From Treponema sp. UBA3870 (GTDB taxonomy: Bacteria > Spirochaetota > Spirochaetia > Treponematales > Treponemataceae), in assembly GCA_002392275.1 (NCBI GenBank), contig DGGQ01000055.1, positions 1 to 41,421 of the forward strand: 41,421 nucleotides of DNA. The letters are read 5' to 3'. Position numbers and translations under genes: made by a program. This document shows, one piece after another, positions 8,154-16,586 of the stretch (within the stretch, counting starts at the first letter, position 1; each line of letters opens with the position of its first letter). The notes beneath the pieces are model-generated. The model was not told the origin of the DNA, made no database searches, and saw only the letters and a program-made list of their open reading frames with translations.

Positions 8154-8219
8154 CACGGCAAAGAGGTCGTGGATATAGTCTTTGTTCACACAGGGATTAT
8201 GTCCACGGCCTTTTTTTTT
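8154..8219 (+). terminator. asnB leader attenuator: terminator with competing antiterminator hairpin
   Basis: GGTCGTGGA (8165-8173) pairs perfectly with TCCACGGCC (8202-8210, one T-G) and is followed by nine T, a textbook intrinsic terminator upstream of the asnB start at 8241. The upstream sequence CACGGC (8154-8159) can pair instead with GTCGTG (8166-8171), sequestering the 5' arm. The two structures exclude each other. No asparagine codons occur in the short in-frame stretch from GTG 8169, so a classical Asn leader peptide is not evident. Confidence 0.72.
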
Positions 8220-8240
8220 GACCAAGGACTGGAGGTTTTT

Positions 8241-10214
8241 ATGTGCGGATTTGTCGGGGCATTTGATTTGAACGCGGGCGGACAGCCAATTGCTGATGGA
8301 CTCAGGGAGGAGCTTCGTTCCCGGGTGCTGGAGATGAGCAAAAAAATCCGACACCGTGGACCGGACTGGAGCGGAGTCTACACTGGAAAAAACGCAATCC
8401 TCAGTCACGAGCGTCTCGCGATAGTTGACCCTCTGAGCGGAAAGCAGCCACTTGTTAGCGACGACGGAAAAATCATTCTTGCGGTCAACGGTGAAATCTA
8501 CAACCACAAGGAGCTTAGAAAAAAATTCCCCGACTACAGTTTCAAAACACAGAGCGACTGCGAAGTTATAATCCCTCTCTACAAAAAATATCTTGCGGCG
8601 GGCATGGATTTTTCCGCAATGATTGAACAGCTCTCCGGCATATTCGCTTTTGCGCTATACGACTCCACACTCGACAGCTACCTTGTTGCGCGTGATGAAA
8701 TTGGAGTGATTCCTCTCTACCAGGGCTGGGACAAGGCAGGCCGATATTATGTCGCGAGCGAGCTAAAGGCAATTGAGTCCGACTGTGTTGCCGTGGAGGA
8801 ATTTCCAAACGGAAGCTACCTCTGGAATAAAAATCAAGCGGAAGGGGGAAGTCTCTCCGTTCGGGACACAAGTCCCTCACTACCCGGAAATTGCCCAAGT
8901 CGATTTTCGGCCCCCGATTCATCTTCCATAGGGGGAAGTCTCCCCCCCGCGTCCACTACGTTGGCCGCTACCCCCTCTACAGGGGCAGACCAAACAGTTT
9001 CGGCTTGCGCAAACCAGAGCCACGCCCCCGTAACGCCCCCCTCGCAAAACAACGGAAAGACAATCCGATGGTACAATCGCCCATGGGAAGATTTCGACAA
9101 TGTAAAGTCATCACCCCGCGCAACGGACGACAAAGGTGAAATCATAAACCCAAGCGTAATCGAAAAAGTTCGCAACGGACTTGAGGCTGCCGTAAAATCC
9201 CAGCTCATGAGCGACGTTCCATACGGTGTTCTTCTCAGCGGTGGACTCGACTCCTCGATAATAGCAGCCGTCACACAGAAGTACAGCAAAAAAAGAGTGG
9301 AGACCGACAGCAGGGAAAGCGCGTGGTGGCCGCAACTTCATTCGTTCGCCGTTGGACTTGAGGGAAGCCCCGACCTTGTTGCCGCAAAAAAAGCCGCGGA
9401 CTATATTGGCACTGTGCACCATGAGGTCCACTTCACAATACAGGAAGCCCTTGACGCACTCCCCGATGTAATCTACCACATAGAAACATACGACATCACA
9501 ACTGTCCGGGCAAGCACACCGATGTATCTGCTCGCCCGCGTCATAAAGTCCATGGGAATAAAGATGGTCCTCTCCGGCGAGGGAAGCGATGAACTGTTCG
9601 GCGGCTACCTGTATTTCCACAAGGCACCAAACGCAAAAGAATTCCACGAGGAGCTTGTACGCAAAATGGGGAAGCTCCACCTCTACGACTGTCTGCGCGC
9701 AAACAAATCACTCATGGCATGGGGAGTAGAAGGCCGCGTACCATTTTTGGACAAAGATTTTATCGACACAGCAATGAGCCTAAACCCCAGCGACAAGATG
9801 AACATCAGACTGGAAAACGGAAAGCAGCGCATGGAAAAATGGATTCTGCGGAAAGCGTTCGAGGACCTTCTTCCGGAAAACATCGCATGGAGACAGAAGG
9901 AACAGTTCTCCGATGGAGTTGGATACAACTGGATAGACACCCTAAAAAAAATCACCGAAGAAAAAGTAAGCGACCAGGAATTCGCGCAAAGGGAAATACG
10001 CTTCCCCGTAAACACCCCGGTCACAAAAGAGGAATACTACTACCGCGAAATCTACTCAAAACTTTTCCCAAGCAATGGAGCCGCGCTTGTCGTTCCGCAT
10101 GAAGCGGGAGTGGCATGCTCAACAGCAAAAGCACTTGAATGGGACGAGGCCTGGAAAAACATGGACGAACCATCAGGAAGAGCCATCGCGGGAGTACATA
10201 AGGACTCATACTAA
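8241..10214 (+). CDS. asnB: Glutamine-dependent asparagine synthetase with an in-frame linker insertion
   Basis: Converts aspartate to asparagine using glutamine and ATP. The true start is the ATG at 8241: it gives Met-Cys2-Gly, where Cys2 is the glutaminase nucleophile after Met removal, and GGAGG lies five bases upstream. The longer in-frame reading from GTG 8169 would destroy this. The glutaminase domain spans residues 1 to about 195 (RHRGPDWSG, AVNGEIYNH, Asp at SDCEV). The synthetase domain carries the PP-loop LLSGGLDSS, then SGEGSDELFGGY and EGRVPFLDKDF. The protein is 657 aa against about 554 in E. coli. Much of the excess is a Ser/Pro/Ala-rich segment at about residues 200-272 in the inter-domain linker, encoded by palindrome-rich DNA. 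All catalytic motifs are intact, so activity is likely. Confidence 0.96.
   Translation: MCGFVGAFDLNAGGQPIADGLREELRSRVLEMSKKIRHRGPDWSGVYTGKNAILSHERLAIVDPLSGKQPLVSDDGKIILAVNGEIYNHKELRKKFPDYSFKTQSDCEVIIPLYKKYLAAGMDFSAMIEQLSGIFAFALYDSTLDSYLVARDEIGVIPLYQGWDKAGRYYVASELKAIESDCVAVEEFPNGSYLWNKNQAEGGSLSVRDTSPSLPGNCPSRFSAPDSSSIGGSLPPASTTLAATPSTGADQTVSACANQSHAPVTPPSQNNGKTIRWYNRPWEDFDNVKSSPRATDDKGEIINPSVIEKVRNGLEAAVKSQLMSDVPYGVLLSGGLDSSIIAAVTQKYSKKRVETDSRESAWWPQLHSFAVGLEGSPDLVAAKKAADYIGTVHHEVHFTIQEALDALPDVIYHIETYDITTVRASTPMYLLARVIKSMGIKMVLSGEGSDELFGGYLYFHKAPNAKEFHEELVRKMGKLHLYDCLRANKSLMAWGVEGRVPFLDKDFIDTAMSLNPSDKMNIRLENGKQRMEKWILRKAFEDLLPENIAWRQKEQFSDGVGYNWIDTLKKITEEKVSDQEFAQREIRFPVNTPVTKEEYYYREIYSKLFPSNGAALVVPHEAGVACSTAKALEWDEAWKNMDEPSGRAIAGVHKDSY
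8838..9056. repeat. Palindrome-rich repeat inserted in frame within asnB
   Basis: About 220 bp of atypical, C-rich DNA interrupts the alignment to normal AsnB. A 12-bp direct repeat, GGGGGAAGTCTC, occurs at 8844-8855 and 8931-8942, exactly 87 bp (29 codons) apart, giving GGSLSV and GGSLPP in the protein. Several hairpins are visible: GGGGGA-AGTC-TCCCCC at 8931, GGGAC-ACAA-GTCCC near 8863-8876, and CCCC-TCTACA-GGGG near 8971-8984. Both strands are open. It looks like an intergenic-type repeat captured in a permissive linker. Confidence 0.65.
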
Positions 10215-10256
10215 AAAAAATCCCCCGGATGCCCTGAAAAAAAAGACATCACGGGA
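10213..10256 (-). terminator. Terminator between asnB and the LRR gene, strongest on the minus strand
   Basis: On the minus strand a TCCCG-TGATG arm pairs with CATC-CGGGGGA with one bulge, followed by eight T (plus-strand A at 10213-10220). On the plus strand the same hairpin is followed only by ATTTT, so it may weakly terminate asnB as well. A second perfect 12-bp inverted repeat, ACAGTGAATAAT, lies at 10271-10282 and 10293-10304, overlapping the stop codon of the LRR gene. Confidence 0.65.
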
Positions 10257-10293
10257 GATTTTACATTGCAACAGTGAATAATCCACATTCGAA

Positions 10294-12219
10294 TTATTCA
10301 CTGTCAACCTGGCGAAGATTTTTTACTTCATCCCCATTCCATTCCACGGGGACATCAAAAATCATTGTCTGGGCTTTTTTTCCGCTTCCACGTTCAATAG
10401 TGAATCTCAATGTGGCGGGAGCCTGGATTCTAAGCAGCTTGTTCAAATCTACCGGGCTTTCATTTCCTGAATCATCAATCAGCACGACACTTCTGATTAC
10501 ATCCTTCGTTTTTAGTCCGACTTTTTCGAACACGGATTTTTTTGCCCTAAACGATTTAATAATGATTTCGCCCTTCGATTCCGCAAGCTCGGCGGCATAC
10601 ATCCATTTGCCATCCACATTGCAGGCAAGGTTTGTATGGAGGTTCCCGTTCTGGAATGCAAAAATACATTTAAGCTGCAGCAGCTCATTTGCCTTGGCGT
10701 AGAGGTAAGAACCGTTATATTTTCCGTTCAGCCTATAGTCAATTCCGCAGACTTCACTTACATAGCCGAGGAAATCTTCTTCGCTGAGAGCATAGACATT
10801 GCCGGAGGAATCCTTTATAGTAAATTTGCCGTTGCCGTAATTGTATGTTGAATTTCCCAGATAGATTTTGAACAGGAAGATTGAATCGTAGTTGTCTTCT
10901 TCCACCACACCATTTTTGGCGGCTCCATCCATGAAGAGCTTCACGGCATCCTTCCGCACCTGATTGTACGCTTTGGCTTCTGCGTCCGTTGGATTTCGAT
11001 AGAGATAGGGATTCCCATAATTGTCGTACAGGCTATAATCTTTTCCCGCGAATTTTTTAATCTTTGACATAAAAGTTGTGCTTCCGACAGACCACAGTCC
11101 GTTTCCTTCTGAATCCGTAAAGTTGAATTTGTAATCCTTGTATAAATCATTGTCCAGCGGAATCTTGAACTTGAGCTTTGAGTCTATTTTTTCAAAGCTG
11201 CCTTTCTGCTCCAGCATTTCGACGTATGCCGGAAGATATATTGTGCAGTCGATATCCAGAAGCATGTCGTCCCACTTGCTTTTCAGCGAAGACAGTGAAG
11301 AGTCCGAAGAGATTTTTTTTGCTGAATTCATTTATGACGCTTTTCGCCTTCTCCCAATCCTTTGCGGCCATCGCCTTGTTGTATGCGTCAAGATATGCCT
11401 CGTGGTAAACGACCGCCGCATTCCTGACTTTTGTATTTCTTAGGCTGTCCTCAAACTTAAAATTCTTTTTTATTTTATCTCCCTGGATGTAGTTCAAAAG
11501 GTTGTAGTCCTTGAAGTCGCTCTTGGAAATGTAAACAGGAACGAAACCCTTTGGCATGACAACGCTCTCAAGATTGTTGCAACGCTTGAAGATACCTGCC
11601 CCACTCCGCCAATGTTTATCATCCTCTTCTATCATTGGGGCTGCGTCAAAATATACGGTCCCTGCAGGAAAGATTATGGTCTTCAGATTGTTACACCCTT
11701 CGAAAGCGGAAAAAAACAATCATAATCGCTACTATATATGGTGCATCCCGCGGGAATCGATATGGATTCAATATCGCAGTTCATGAACGCGGCCGCATTT
11801 ATCTCTTTTACCGATGCCGGGATGACAACGGATTTTACATAGCTTTCGCTGAATGTTCCGACCTCTATTGTGGTAAGTCCGTTCGGAAGCCTTATAGAAG
11901 GAAATCTTGATGATTGGAAGGCGTATCTCCCTATGCTCTTTACGCAGTCGGGAATCCAAAGTCCACCATTGTCGCTCCCTACGTACCCAAATCTTTTGAT
12001 TGAGGTGACCGGATAGCCCTGGATTTTTGAAGGAACCTCAAGCACCTTACCCTTGAATTTGCTGTAGTCATCCGTAAATCCCGTAATCTCAACCTCTGTG
12101 TTGTTTTTGATTCGATGGTATTCCAGGTTCGCCTCTGGAATAATTACGCGGCCCGTGTTATTCTGGCCAAAAGCCATTGCCGCAATCAAAAAAAATACTG
12201 AAACCAAGCCTTTTTTCAT
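10294..12219 (-). pseudogene. BspA-like leucine-rich-repeat surface protein with C-terminal PDZ-like domain, two frameshifts
   Basis: Three reading frames join into one exported protein. Part 1 (12219 to about 11711) has a signal peptide (MKKGLVSVFFLIAAMAFGQ) and LRR_5 repeats such as LPNGLTTIEVGTFS and IPASVKEINAAAFMNC. Part 2 (about 11716 to 11315) continues the repeats (FEGCNNLKTIIFPAGTV) and a helical segment. Part 3 (about 11331 to 10294) ends in a PDZ-like domain (GLKTKDVIRSVVL, APATLRFTIERGSG). The breaks fall exactly in homopolymers: a run of seven T (coding strand, plus 11710-11716) that would need eight, and a run of eight A (plus T at 11313-11320) that would need seven. The shifts compensate. 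Decay, slipped-strand phase variation or sequencing error could each explain this. AAGGAGAGG before ATG 12219 fixes the start. Confidence 0.75.
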
Positions 12220-12285
12220 AACCTCTCCTTGGCGTGCCCGCACGTCATTTTTTGAGATTGTAGTTATAAAAATAAACTTTTCTGC

Positions 12286-12312
12286 AAAAAAATCCAGTGA
12301 GTTAACTCACTG
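12286..12312 (-). terminator. Intrinsic terminator after the DNA glycosylase gene
   Basis: A perfect 18-bp palindrome, CAGTGAGTTAACTCACTG at 12295-12312, is followed on the minus strand by GGA and seven T. It lies seven bases past the glycosylase stop codon. Confidence 0.82.
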
Positions 12313-12318
12313 AAATTG

Positions 12319-12894
12319 TTATATTTTAGAGATTTTAGACATTTCTAGACATTTTTTTATTGCGTAATACTCTTCCACCAGCATATCCACAGAAAATCGT
12401 GCGTTCGCGGGGCTTGTGCTTGGAAGGCATCTGCAAGTGAGATTGAATTCTTTTTCATAAAGCTCCGCGCAAAGTTTCTTCCATATATTATATGCAGTTT
12501 TGCCGGTAAAGAACACATCGCTGATTTTTGCCCCACGGAAAATCGGAAAAAAATCGTTCGGAATTTCATGGCAGATTGAAGAATCGGAAGCCCCCTTTAT
12601 TGAGCATGACGCAAGCACGTCCCACATGGCAATCCTGTGCCGCAAAAGAAACTCATGCCTCTCGTCCACGGCAGACTTTTTGTCTTCGGATTTGTTCGGA
12701 TGCGCAAGTTTCTCGCCAAAGACTTTAGGAAGCACTGTCCAGAATCTGTTCTGCGGGTGCATGTAGAAAAATCCCTGCTCACGGCTTTTTGGGGAAGGCA
12801 TTGTTCCAAGAATAAGAACCCTGCTCTCCCCGTTCCACACCGGCGCAATGCTATGGACCACAGTTTCGTTTCCCGGATTAAGATTGATTCCCAT
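12319..12894 (-). CDS. DNA-deoxyinosine (hypoxanthine) glycosylase-type member of the uracil-DNA glycosylase superfamily
   Basis: Probably removes deaminated purines (hypoxanthine) or mismatched bases from DNA, starting base-excision repair in the cytosol. The 191-aa protein has the superfamily layout: RVLILGTMPSPKSREQGFFYMHPQNRFWTVLPKVFG near the N-terminus (motif 1 and the HPQNRFW signature), a central IAMWDVLASCSIKGASDSSI stretch, DVFFTGKTAYNIWKKL, and LPSTSPANARFS near the C-terminus. This arrangement fits family 6 (HDG) better than Ung. The start at 12894 is chosen because GGAGG lies five bases before it; upstream in-frame ATGs fall too close to the promoter. It is a single-gene transcription unit with its own promoter and terminator. 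Confidence 0.85.
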   Translation of the reverse strand: MGINLNPGNETVVHSIAPVWNGESRVLILGTMPSPKSREQGFFYMHPQNRFWTVLPKVFGEKLAHPNKSEDKKSAVDERHEFLLRHRIAMWDVLASCSIKGASDSSICHEIPNDFFPIFRGAKISDVFFTGKTAYNIWKKLCAELYEKEFNLTCRCLPSTSPANARFSVDMLVEEYYAIKKCLEMSKISKI

Positions 12895-12919
12895 GACCGC
12901 CTCCATGACCATTTTCCAT

Positions 12920-12949
12920 ATTATAGCACAAAAAATAGAATTTCCCCAA
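12920..12949 (-). promoter_or_regulatory. Predicted promoter of the DNA glycosylase gene
   Basis: On the minus strand TATAAT (12925-12920) is preceded, after 18 bp, by TTGGGG. Initiation near 12913 gives a leader of about 19 nt that still contains the GGAGG ribosome site. Confidence 0.6.
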
Positions 12950-13030
12950 ATCCACATTTGCCACTATCGGAAATTCGGAAACCGTGATAGAATATTATGG
13001 TAGGTTGTTTTGCAGGAGGAAATCCAGACT

Positions 13031-14248
13031 ATGTACTACGCCAGCATTGGAATCTTAGCTTTGATATTGCACATAATCAACAACCAGGACGTACTGAAAA
13101 AACACACGGACGATGCCATACCTGCGCACCGCTCATACCGTTTTTTTCTTATTGGCATAATTGGTTACTACCTTGTCGATATTCTCTGGGGAGTCTGCTC
13201 TGCTTTAAACTTCAAGCCACAGATTCTTGCGTTCATCGGGACGGAGCTTTATTTTATCGCAATGGTGACATCAGTTTTTTTGTGGACAAGATACGTTATC
13301 GAATACCTGAACCGCAAAAACATTTTCAGCAGAATACTTTTCGTTGTCGGATGGATTTTCATTGCGTTTGAAGCAGTCACGCTGATTATCAACATCTTTG
13401 TTCCAATAGTGTTCTGGTATGACGAAAAAGGCTACCACACAAATTTTGCAAGATACATAAGCCACTTCATGCAGCTCGGTCTTTTTCTTATGACCACAAT
13501 CCACATGCTGCTGGTGACAACAAGAACAAAAGGAAAGGTCCGCTTCCGGCATCTGGTGGTTGGAATGTTTGGACTCGTGATGACAATTTTCCTTGTGCTG
13601 CAGTCAATCTTCGTAGAGCTTCCGTTCTTCTCAATGGGCTACATAATTGGAACATGCCTTCTCCATACATTCGTTCTGGAGGATGAAAAAGAGGAAAGGC
13701 ACAAGAGGCTGGAGGCGCTGATTAAAAAGGAAGAGCTTCAGGAAAAGGAACTTGGCTTCGCAAGACAGATGGCCTACACGGATCCGTTGACCGGCGTTAA
13801 AAACAAGTTCGCATATCTTGAAGCCGAAAGTGAAATCGAGAAAAAAATTTCGGACAGCACGCTCAAGGATTTTGGACTCATTGTTTTCGACCTGAACGGA
13901 CTTAAAAATATGAACGACACGATGGGCCATGAAGCCGGGGACCAGTACATCAAGGAAGGATGCCGTCTCATCTGCGACACATTCAAGCACAGCCCGGTTT
14001 TCCGCATAGGTGGCGATGAGTTCGTCGCATTTATACAGGGAGAAAATTACGAAAAGCACGAGTCGCTTTTGAGGAATTTTGAAACGGTGGTCGAAAAAAA
14101 TCAGTCGGAAGGAAAAGTTGTTGTCTCCAGTGGATACGCAGAATTCCATCCGGGCGACAGCAATTTCATTTCCATATTCGAGCGGGCTGACAAAAAAATG
14201 TATGAACGCAAACGCATACTAAAAGATGGTGACGCACATACATCTTGA
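13031..14248 (+). CDS. Seven-transmembrane GGDEF diguanylate cyclase
   Basis: Likely makes cyclic di-GMP at the inner membrane in response to a membrane or extracytoplasmic signal. Residues 1 to about 215 contain seven hydrophobic helices, then a short charged coiled-coil-like linker (DEKEERHKRLEALIKKEELQEKEL). The cyclase domain follows, with AYTDPLTGVKNK and the catalytic loop RIGGDEF at residues 325-331, plus a conserved DLNGLKNMND. The usual inhibitory RxxD motif upstream of GGDEF is absent (KHSP instead), so product feedback is probably lost. The ATG at 13031 is chosen over an in-frame TTG at 13010 because AGGAGG (13014-13019) lies 11 bases before it. A possible extended -10 (TGATAGAAT, 12985-12993) lies upstream. 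The cluster has no effector gene next to it. Confidence 0.93.
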   Translation: MYYASIGILALILHIINNQDVLKKHTDDAIPAHRSYRFFLIGIIGYYLVDILWGVCSALNFKPQILAFIGTELYFIAMVTSVFLWTRYVIEYLNRKNIFSRILFVVGWIFIAFEAVTLIINIFVPIVFWYDEKGYHTNFARYISHFMQLGLFLMTTIHMLLVTTRTKGKVRFRHLVVGMFGLVMTIFLVLQSIFVELPFFSMGYIIGTCLLHTFVLEDEKEERHKRLEALIKKEELQEKELGFARQMAYTDPLTGVKNKFAYLEAESEIEKKISDSTLKDFGLIVFDLNGLKNMNDTMGHEAGDQYIKEGCRLICDTFKHSPVFRIGGDEFVAFIQGENYEKHESLLRNFETVVEKNQSEGKVVVSSGYAEFHPGDSNFISIFERADKKMYERKRILKDGDAHTS

Positions 14249-14273
14249 ATTCCATGCCGTTATGTCCCATAAT
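14245..14273 (+). promoter_or_regulatory. Rubrerythrin promoter
   Basis: TTGAAT at 14245-14250, a 17-bp spacer and CATAAT at 14268-14273. The -35 box overlaps the stop codon of the diguanylate cyclase gene. The roughly 30-nt leader carries AAGGAGA before the start. No oxidative-stress operator could be recognised. Confidence 0.65.
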
Positions 14274-14310
14274 ATAAGGAACCAATCAAACAAATCAGAA
14301 GGAGAAACCA

Positions 14311-14871
14311 ATGAACAAATACGCTGGAACACAGACAGAAAAAAATTTGCAGGCGGCATTCGCAGGTGAATCGCAGGCGCGCAACAAATACACATATTTT
14401 TCTGCCGTAGCCGAAAAGGAGGGACTCGCAAAAGTCTCGGAGATTTTCAAGAAGACCGCAAACAACGAGGAGCAGCACGCAAAAATGTGGCTCAAGGAGC
14501 TTGGCGGAATCAATACGACAGAGGAAAATCTCAAGGCCGCAGCCGATGGAGAGAATTACGAGTGGACCGACATGTACGTTGGATTTGCAAAGACTGCCGA
14601 GGAAGAAGGATTCCCAGAGCTTGCAGCAAAATTCCGCGCAATTGCTGAAATTGAAAAACGCCACGAGGACCGCTACCGCTCGCTTCTGAAAGATGAGGAC
14701 TCAAAGGCGGAGCTGAAAAAGAGCAAGGTAAAAATCTGGGAGTGCCTAAAGTGCGGACACATTGTTGTTGGCGACAAAGCACCAGAATATTGTCCAACTT
14801 GCGGTGAATACAACCAGTATTTCGAGGTCCGTGAAGACAACTACGATTTGATTCTCACCTGGGGAAGATAA
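14311..14871 (+). CDS. rbr: Rubrerythrin
   Basis: A cytosolic non-haem iron peroxidase that reduces hydrogen peroxide in anaerobes, taking electrons through its rubredoxin domain. The 186-aa chain has the two-domain family form. A ferritin-like four-helix domain carries di-iron ligand motifs (AGESQARNKY, NNEEQHAK, EEEGF, EIEKRHEDRY). A C-terminal rubredoxin-like domain has CLKCGH and CPTCGEY. The length and motifs are standard. AAGGAGA lies six to seven bases before the ATG. Its presence suits an anaerobic or microaerophilic host-associated bacterium. It has its own promoter and ends at a hairpin shared with the convergent gene. Confidence 0.97.
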   Translation: MNKYAGTQTEKNLQAAFAGESQARNKYTYFSAVAEKEGLAKVSEIFKKTANNEEQHAKMWLKELGGINTTEENLKAAADGENYEWTDMYVGFAKTAEEEGFPELAAKFRAIAEIEKRHEDRYRSLLKDEDSKAELKKSKVKIWECLKCGHIVVGDKAPEYCPTCGEYNQYFEVREDNYDLILTWGR

Positions 14872-14882
14872 TTCCGGCCATG

Positions 14883-14919
14883 TCTCAAGTGCAAATCAAA
14901 ATGCTAATTGCACTTGAGA
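14883..14919. terminator. Long hairpin between convergent rbr and S41 peptidase genes
   Basis: A perfect 12-bp inverted repeat, TCTCAAGTGCAA (14883-14894) and TTGCACTTGAGA (14908-14919), encloses a 13-nt loop. It lies just after the rbr stop and includes the last codons and stop of the S41 gene. The T-tracts are poor on both strands, so it may protect 3' ends rather than terminate strictly. Confidence 0.6.
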
Positions 14920-16430
14920 TTTCCATCCAAAATATCGTACAGAACTTCCAGGGCTTCATCGGCTTTGCATGGAAAATCAGGCTCCACAAATTTTTCGGTC
15001 GTGTCCTGATTTACGCGACAAAATTTTTTGAACGAAATCTGCATGAAGATTCTGGACTTCGGAAGAAAATAAGCCACAACATCGCCATAGCCATTCGGAT
15101 TGTTCGCCGGAGTCTCCCCAATGATTTTACCAATACCGTTGTCCTTTACAAACTGCGGGAACATCATCGCGGAGCTGAAACTTTCCGACGAGGTAAGCAC
15201 ATAGACATTCCCACGGAAAAGCAAATCATCCTGCCGCACATTTTTTACAAGCGCGTCATCAAAATCAAGCACAAAAGGTCCAAGCCTGACCTTCGATGTC
15301 GATTCACGGAAAGAATCAATGTCAAGGTACTCAAAAAAACTGTTTATAACAAGCGAGTTGCCACCGCCATTATCACGCACATCCACCGCAACATTTTTTA
15401 TTCCGCTGTCCTTGATTTCGGTGAACATTTTTCGGAGAAGGTCCCTGTAATATGAATTGTTGATGCAGGATTTCAAAGTCAGAACCGCAAGGCTGTGTTC
15501 AAAATCCAGAGTGTAAAAACAAAAAGGCTCGGACGAATTTCCGGATGAAGTTTCAATCTGGTTGTATTTCAGATACTCGTCGTAGCTCAGAAAATCACCT
15601 TTCGCCGCATATTGATTTACAGTTTTTCCGTCCGCACTCTGGAGCGTGTATGTCACGCCACTTTCAATGTCAAAACCAAGATAGTCAAGCATCTCAAGCT
15701 GTATGGAAAAATTTTTAGCATAGGAAAGCGCCCACTCTTTTTTTTCGTAGCTGAAAAGATTTCTCCTCTCCACAACCAGGTCATTGTAATCCATTCCGTT
15801 GATTCCAACAAAGGTCATACCAGATTTTTTTATCGAATCCACGTCCTTGAAGTAATGCGGATTTGAATACTTCGGTATTGCCATTGTGTGAGCATCCTCC
15901 AGAACTGAAAAAACAGTTTCAATCGAGCGGGCAAGTTGATTCACACTCAGGGTCTCCAATTCAAGAAGATTTTTTCTCTCCCGTTCATAGGCGGATCTTA
16001 CCTTTGCATACTCATCGCTATTTTTGTCGAGCATAGCCGGATGGACTTTTTTTAGATAGCGGTACGCAAAATCAAAATCACCAAGTGCCTGATTTTTTGG
16101 AAGCCTTGTTTCATAATCGACAGACAGGTTCACATTTGTCCTGAACGTGCCGCTGTTCCAGTACGGGAAACAGAATGCGAAAAACAATGCGGAAAGAAAA
16201 AAAATCAAAGTGAGCGCACAGAAAAATATTTTTGATACCAGACGCAGAATTCCGCCACGACAAGTTACACAATAGACAACGCAAAGACCAAGCGCAAGTA
16301 CGGAAACAAAAGCCAAAATCATGGACGGGACGCTCACAACAAAACAGTCAAGAAGAACCAGCGCGGTGACCAAAAGATATGTAAAAATCATGGACGGAAT
16401 TAAAAATTTTTTAGGGGCTTTCTTTTTCAT
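14904..16430 (-). CDS. Membrane-anchored S41-family peptidase
   Basis: Probably a serine protease acting outside the cytoplasmic membrane. The first 95 residues of this 508-aa protein contain three to four hydrophobic helices, followed by a soluble domain. The S41 core is visible in the C-terminal third: a strand NVAVDVRDNGGGNSLVINSF (oxyanion region) and VLTSSESFSSAMMF, which holds the probable nucleophilic Ser. GKIIGETPANNPNGYGD follows, where a typical CtpA would have its lysine loop, so this looks more like the tricorn/IRBP-type branch. No PDZ domain was seen. The start is predicted to be the first base of the mRNA (see promoter at 16437). The substrate is unknown. Confidence 0.82.
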   Translation of the reverse strand: MKKKAPKKFLIPSMIFTYLLVTALVLLDCFVVSVPSMILAFVSVLALGLCVVYCVTCRGGILRLVSKIFFCALTLIFFLSALFFAFCFPYWNSGTFRTNVNLSVDYETRLPKNQALGDFDFAYRYLKKVHPAMLDKNSDEYAKVRSAYERERKNLLELETLSVNQLARSIETVFSVLEDAHTMAIPKYSNPHYFKDVDSIKKSGMTFVGINGMDYNDLVVERRNLFSYEKKEWALSYAKNFSIQLEMLDYLGFDIESGVTYTLQSADGKTVNQYAAKGDFLSYDEYLKYNQIETSSGNSSEPFCFYTLDFEHSLAVLTLKSCINNSYYRDLLRKMFTEIKDSGIKNVAVDVRDNGGGNSLVINSFFEYLDIDSFRESTSKVRLGPFVLDFDDALVKNVRQDDLLFRGNVYVLTSSESFSSAMMFPQFVKDNGIGKIIGETPANNPNGYGDVVAYFLPKSRIFMQISFKKFCRVNQDTTEKFVEPDFPCKADEALEVLYDILDGNLKCN

Positions 16431-16436
16431 AAAAAC

Positions 16437-16465
16437 AGTATAGTTCTTTTTTTATTGCATGTAAA
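16437..16465 (-). promoter_or_regulatory. Promoter of the S41 gene, implying a leaderless mRNA
   Basis: On the minus strand TTTACA (16465-16460), a 17-bp spacer and TATACT (16442-16437). Only six bases (GTTTTT) separate the -10 box from the ATG at 16430, so transcription should begin at or next to the start codon. No ribosome-binding sequence fits in between. Confidence 0.68.
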
Positions 16466-16506
16466 TAAAAAAAAATTGCAGAAGATAAAAAAAAGGAATA
16501 AAATAA

Positions 16507-16540
16507 AGGAATCTCGAAAAACTGAACTTTTTGAGGTTCC
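16507..16540. repeat. Dispersed hairpin repeat, copy A
   Basis: An imperfect inverted repeat: GGAA-T-CTC-G-AAAAA, a short CTGAAC loop, then TTTTT-GAG-G-TTCC. It is related to copies at 18008 and 37683. It lies upstream of the DUF2971 gene and may overlap its transcription start region. Confidence 0.6.
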
Positions 16541-16586
16541 CATAAATATGGAGCAAAAATTATCTTCCATAATAACTGGAGGCGAC

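Noticed and set aside
8169..8240. Asn leader peptide or N-terminal extension of AsnB
   Set aside because: It contains no Asn codons, lies within the terminator hairpin, and would block Cys2 from becoming N-terminal.
8834..9289. Open frame on the minus strand inside asnB
   Set aside because: It comes from the palindrome-rich insertion, which is open on both strands; asnB is clearly the coding strand around it.
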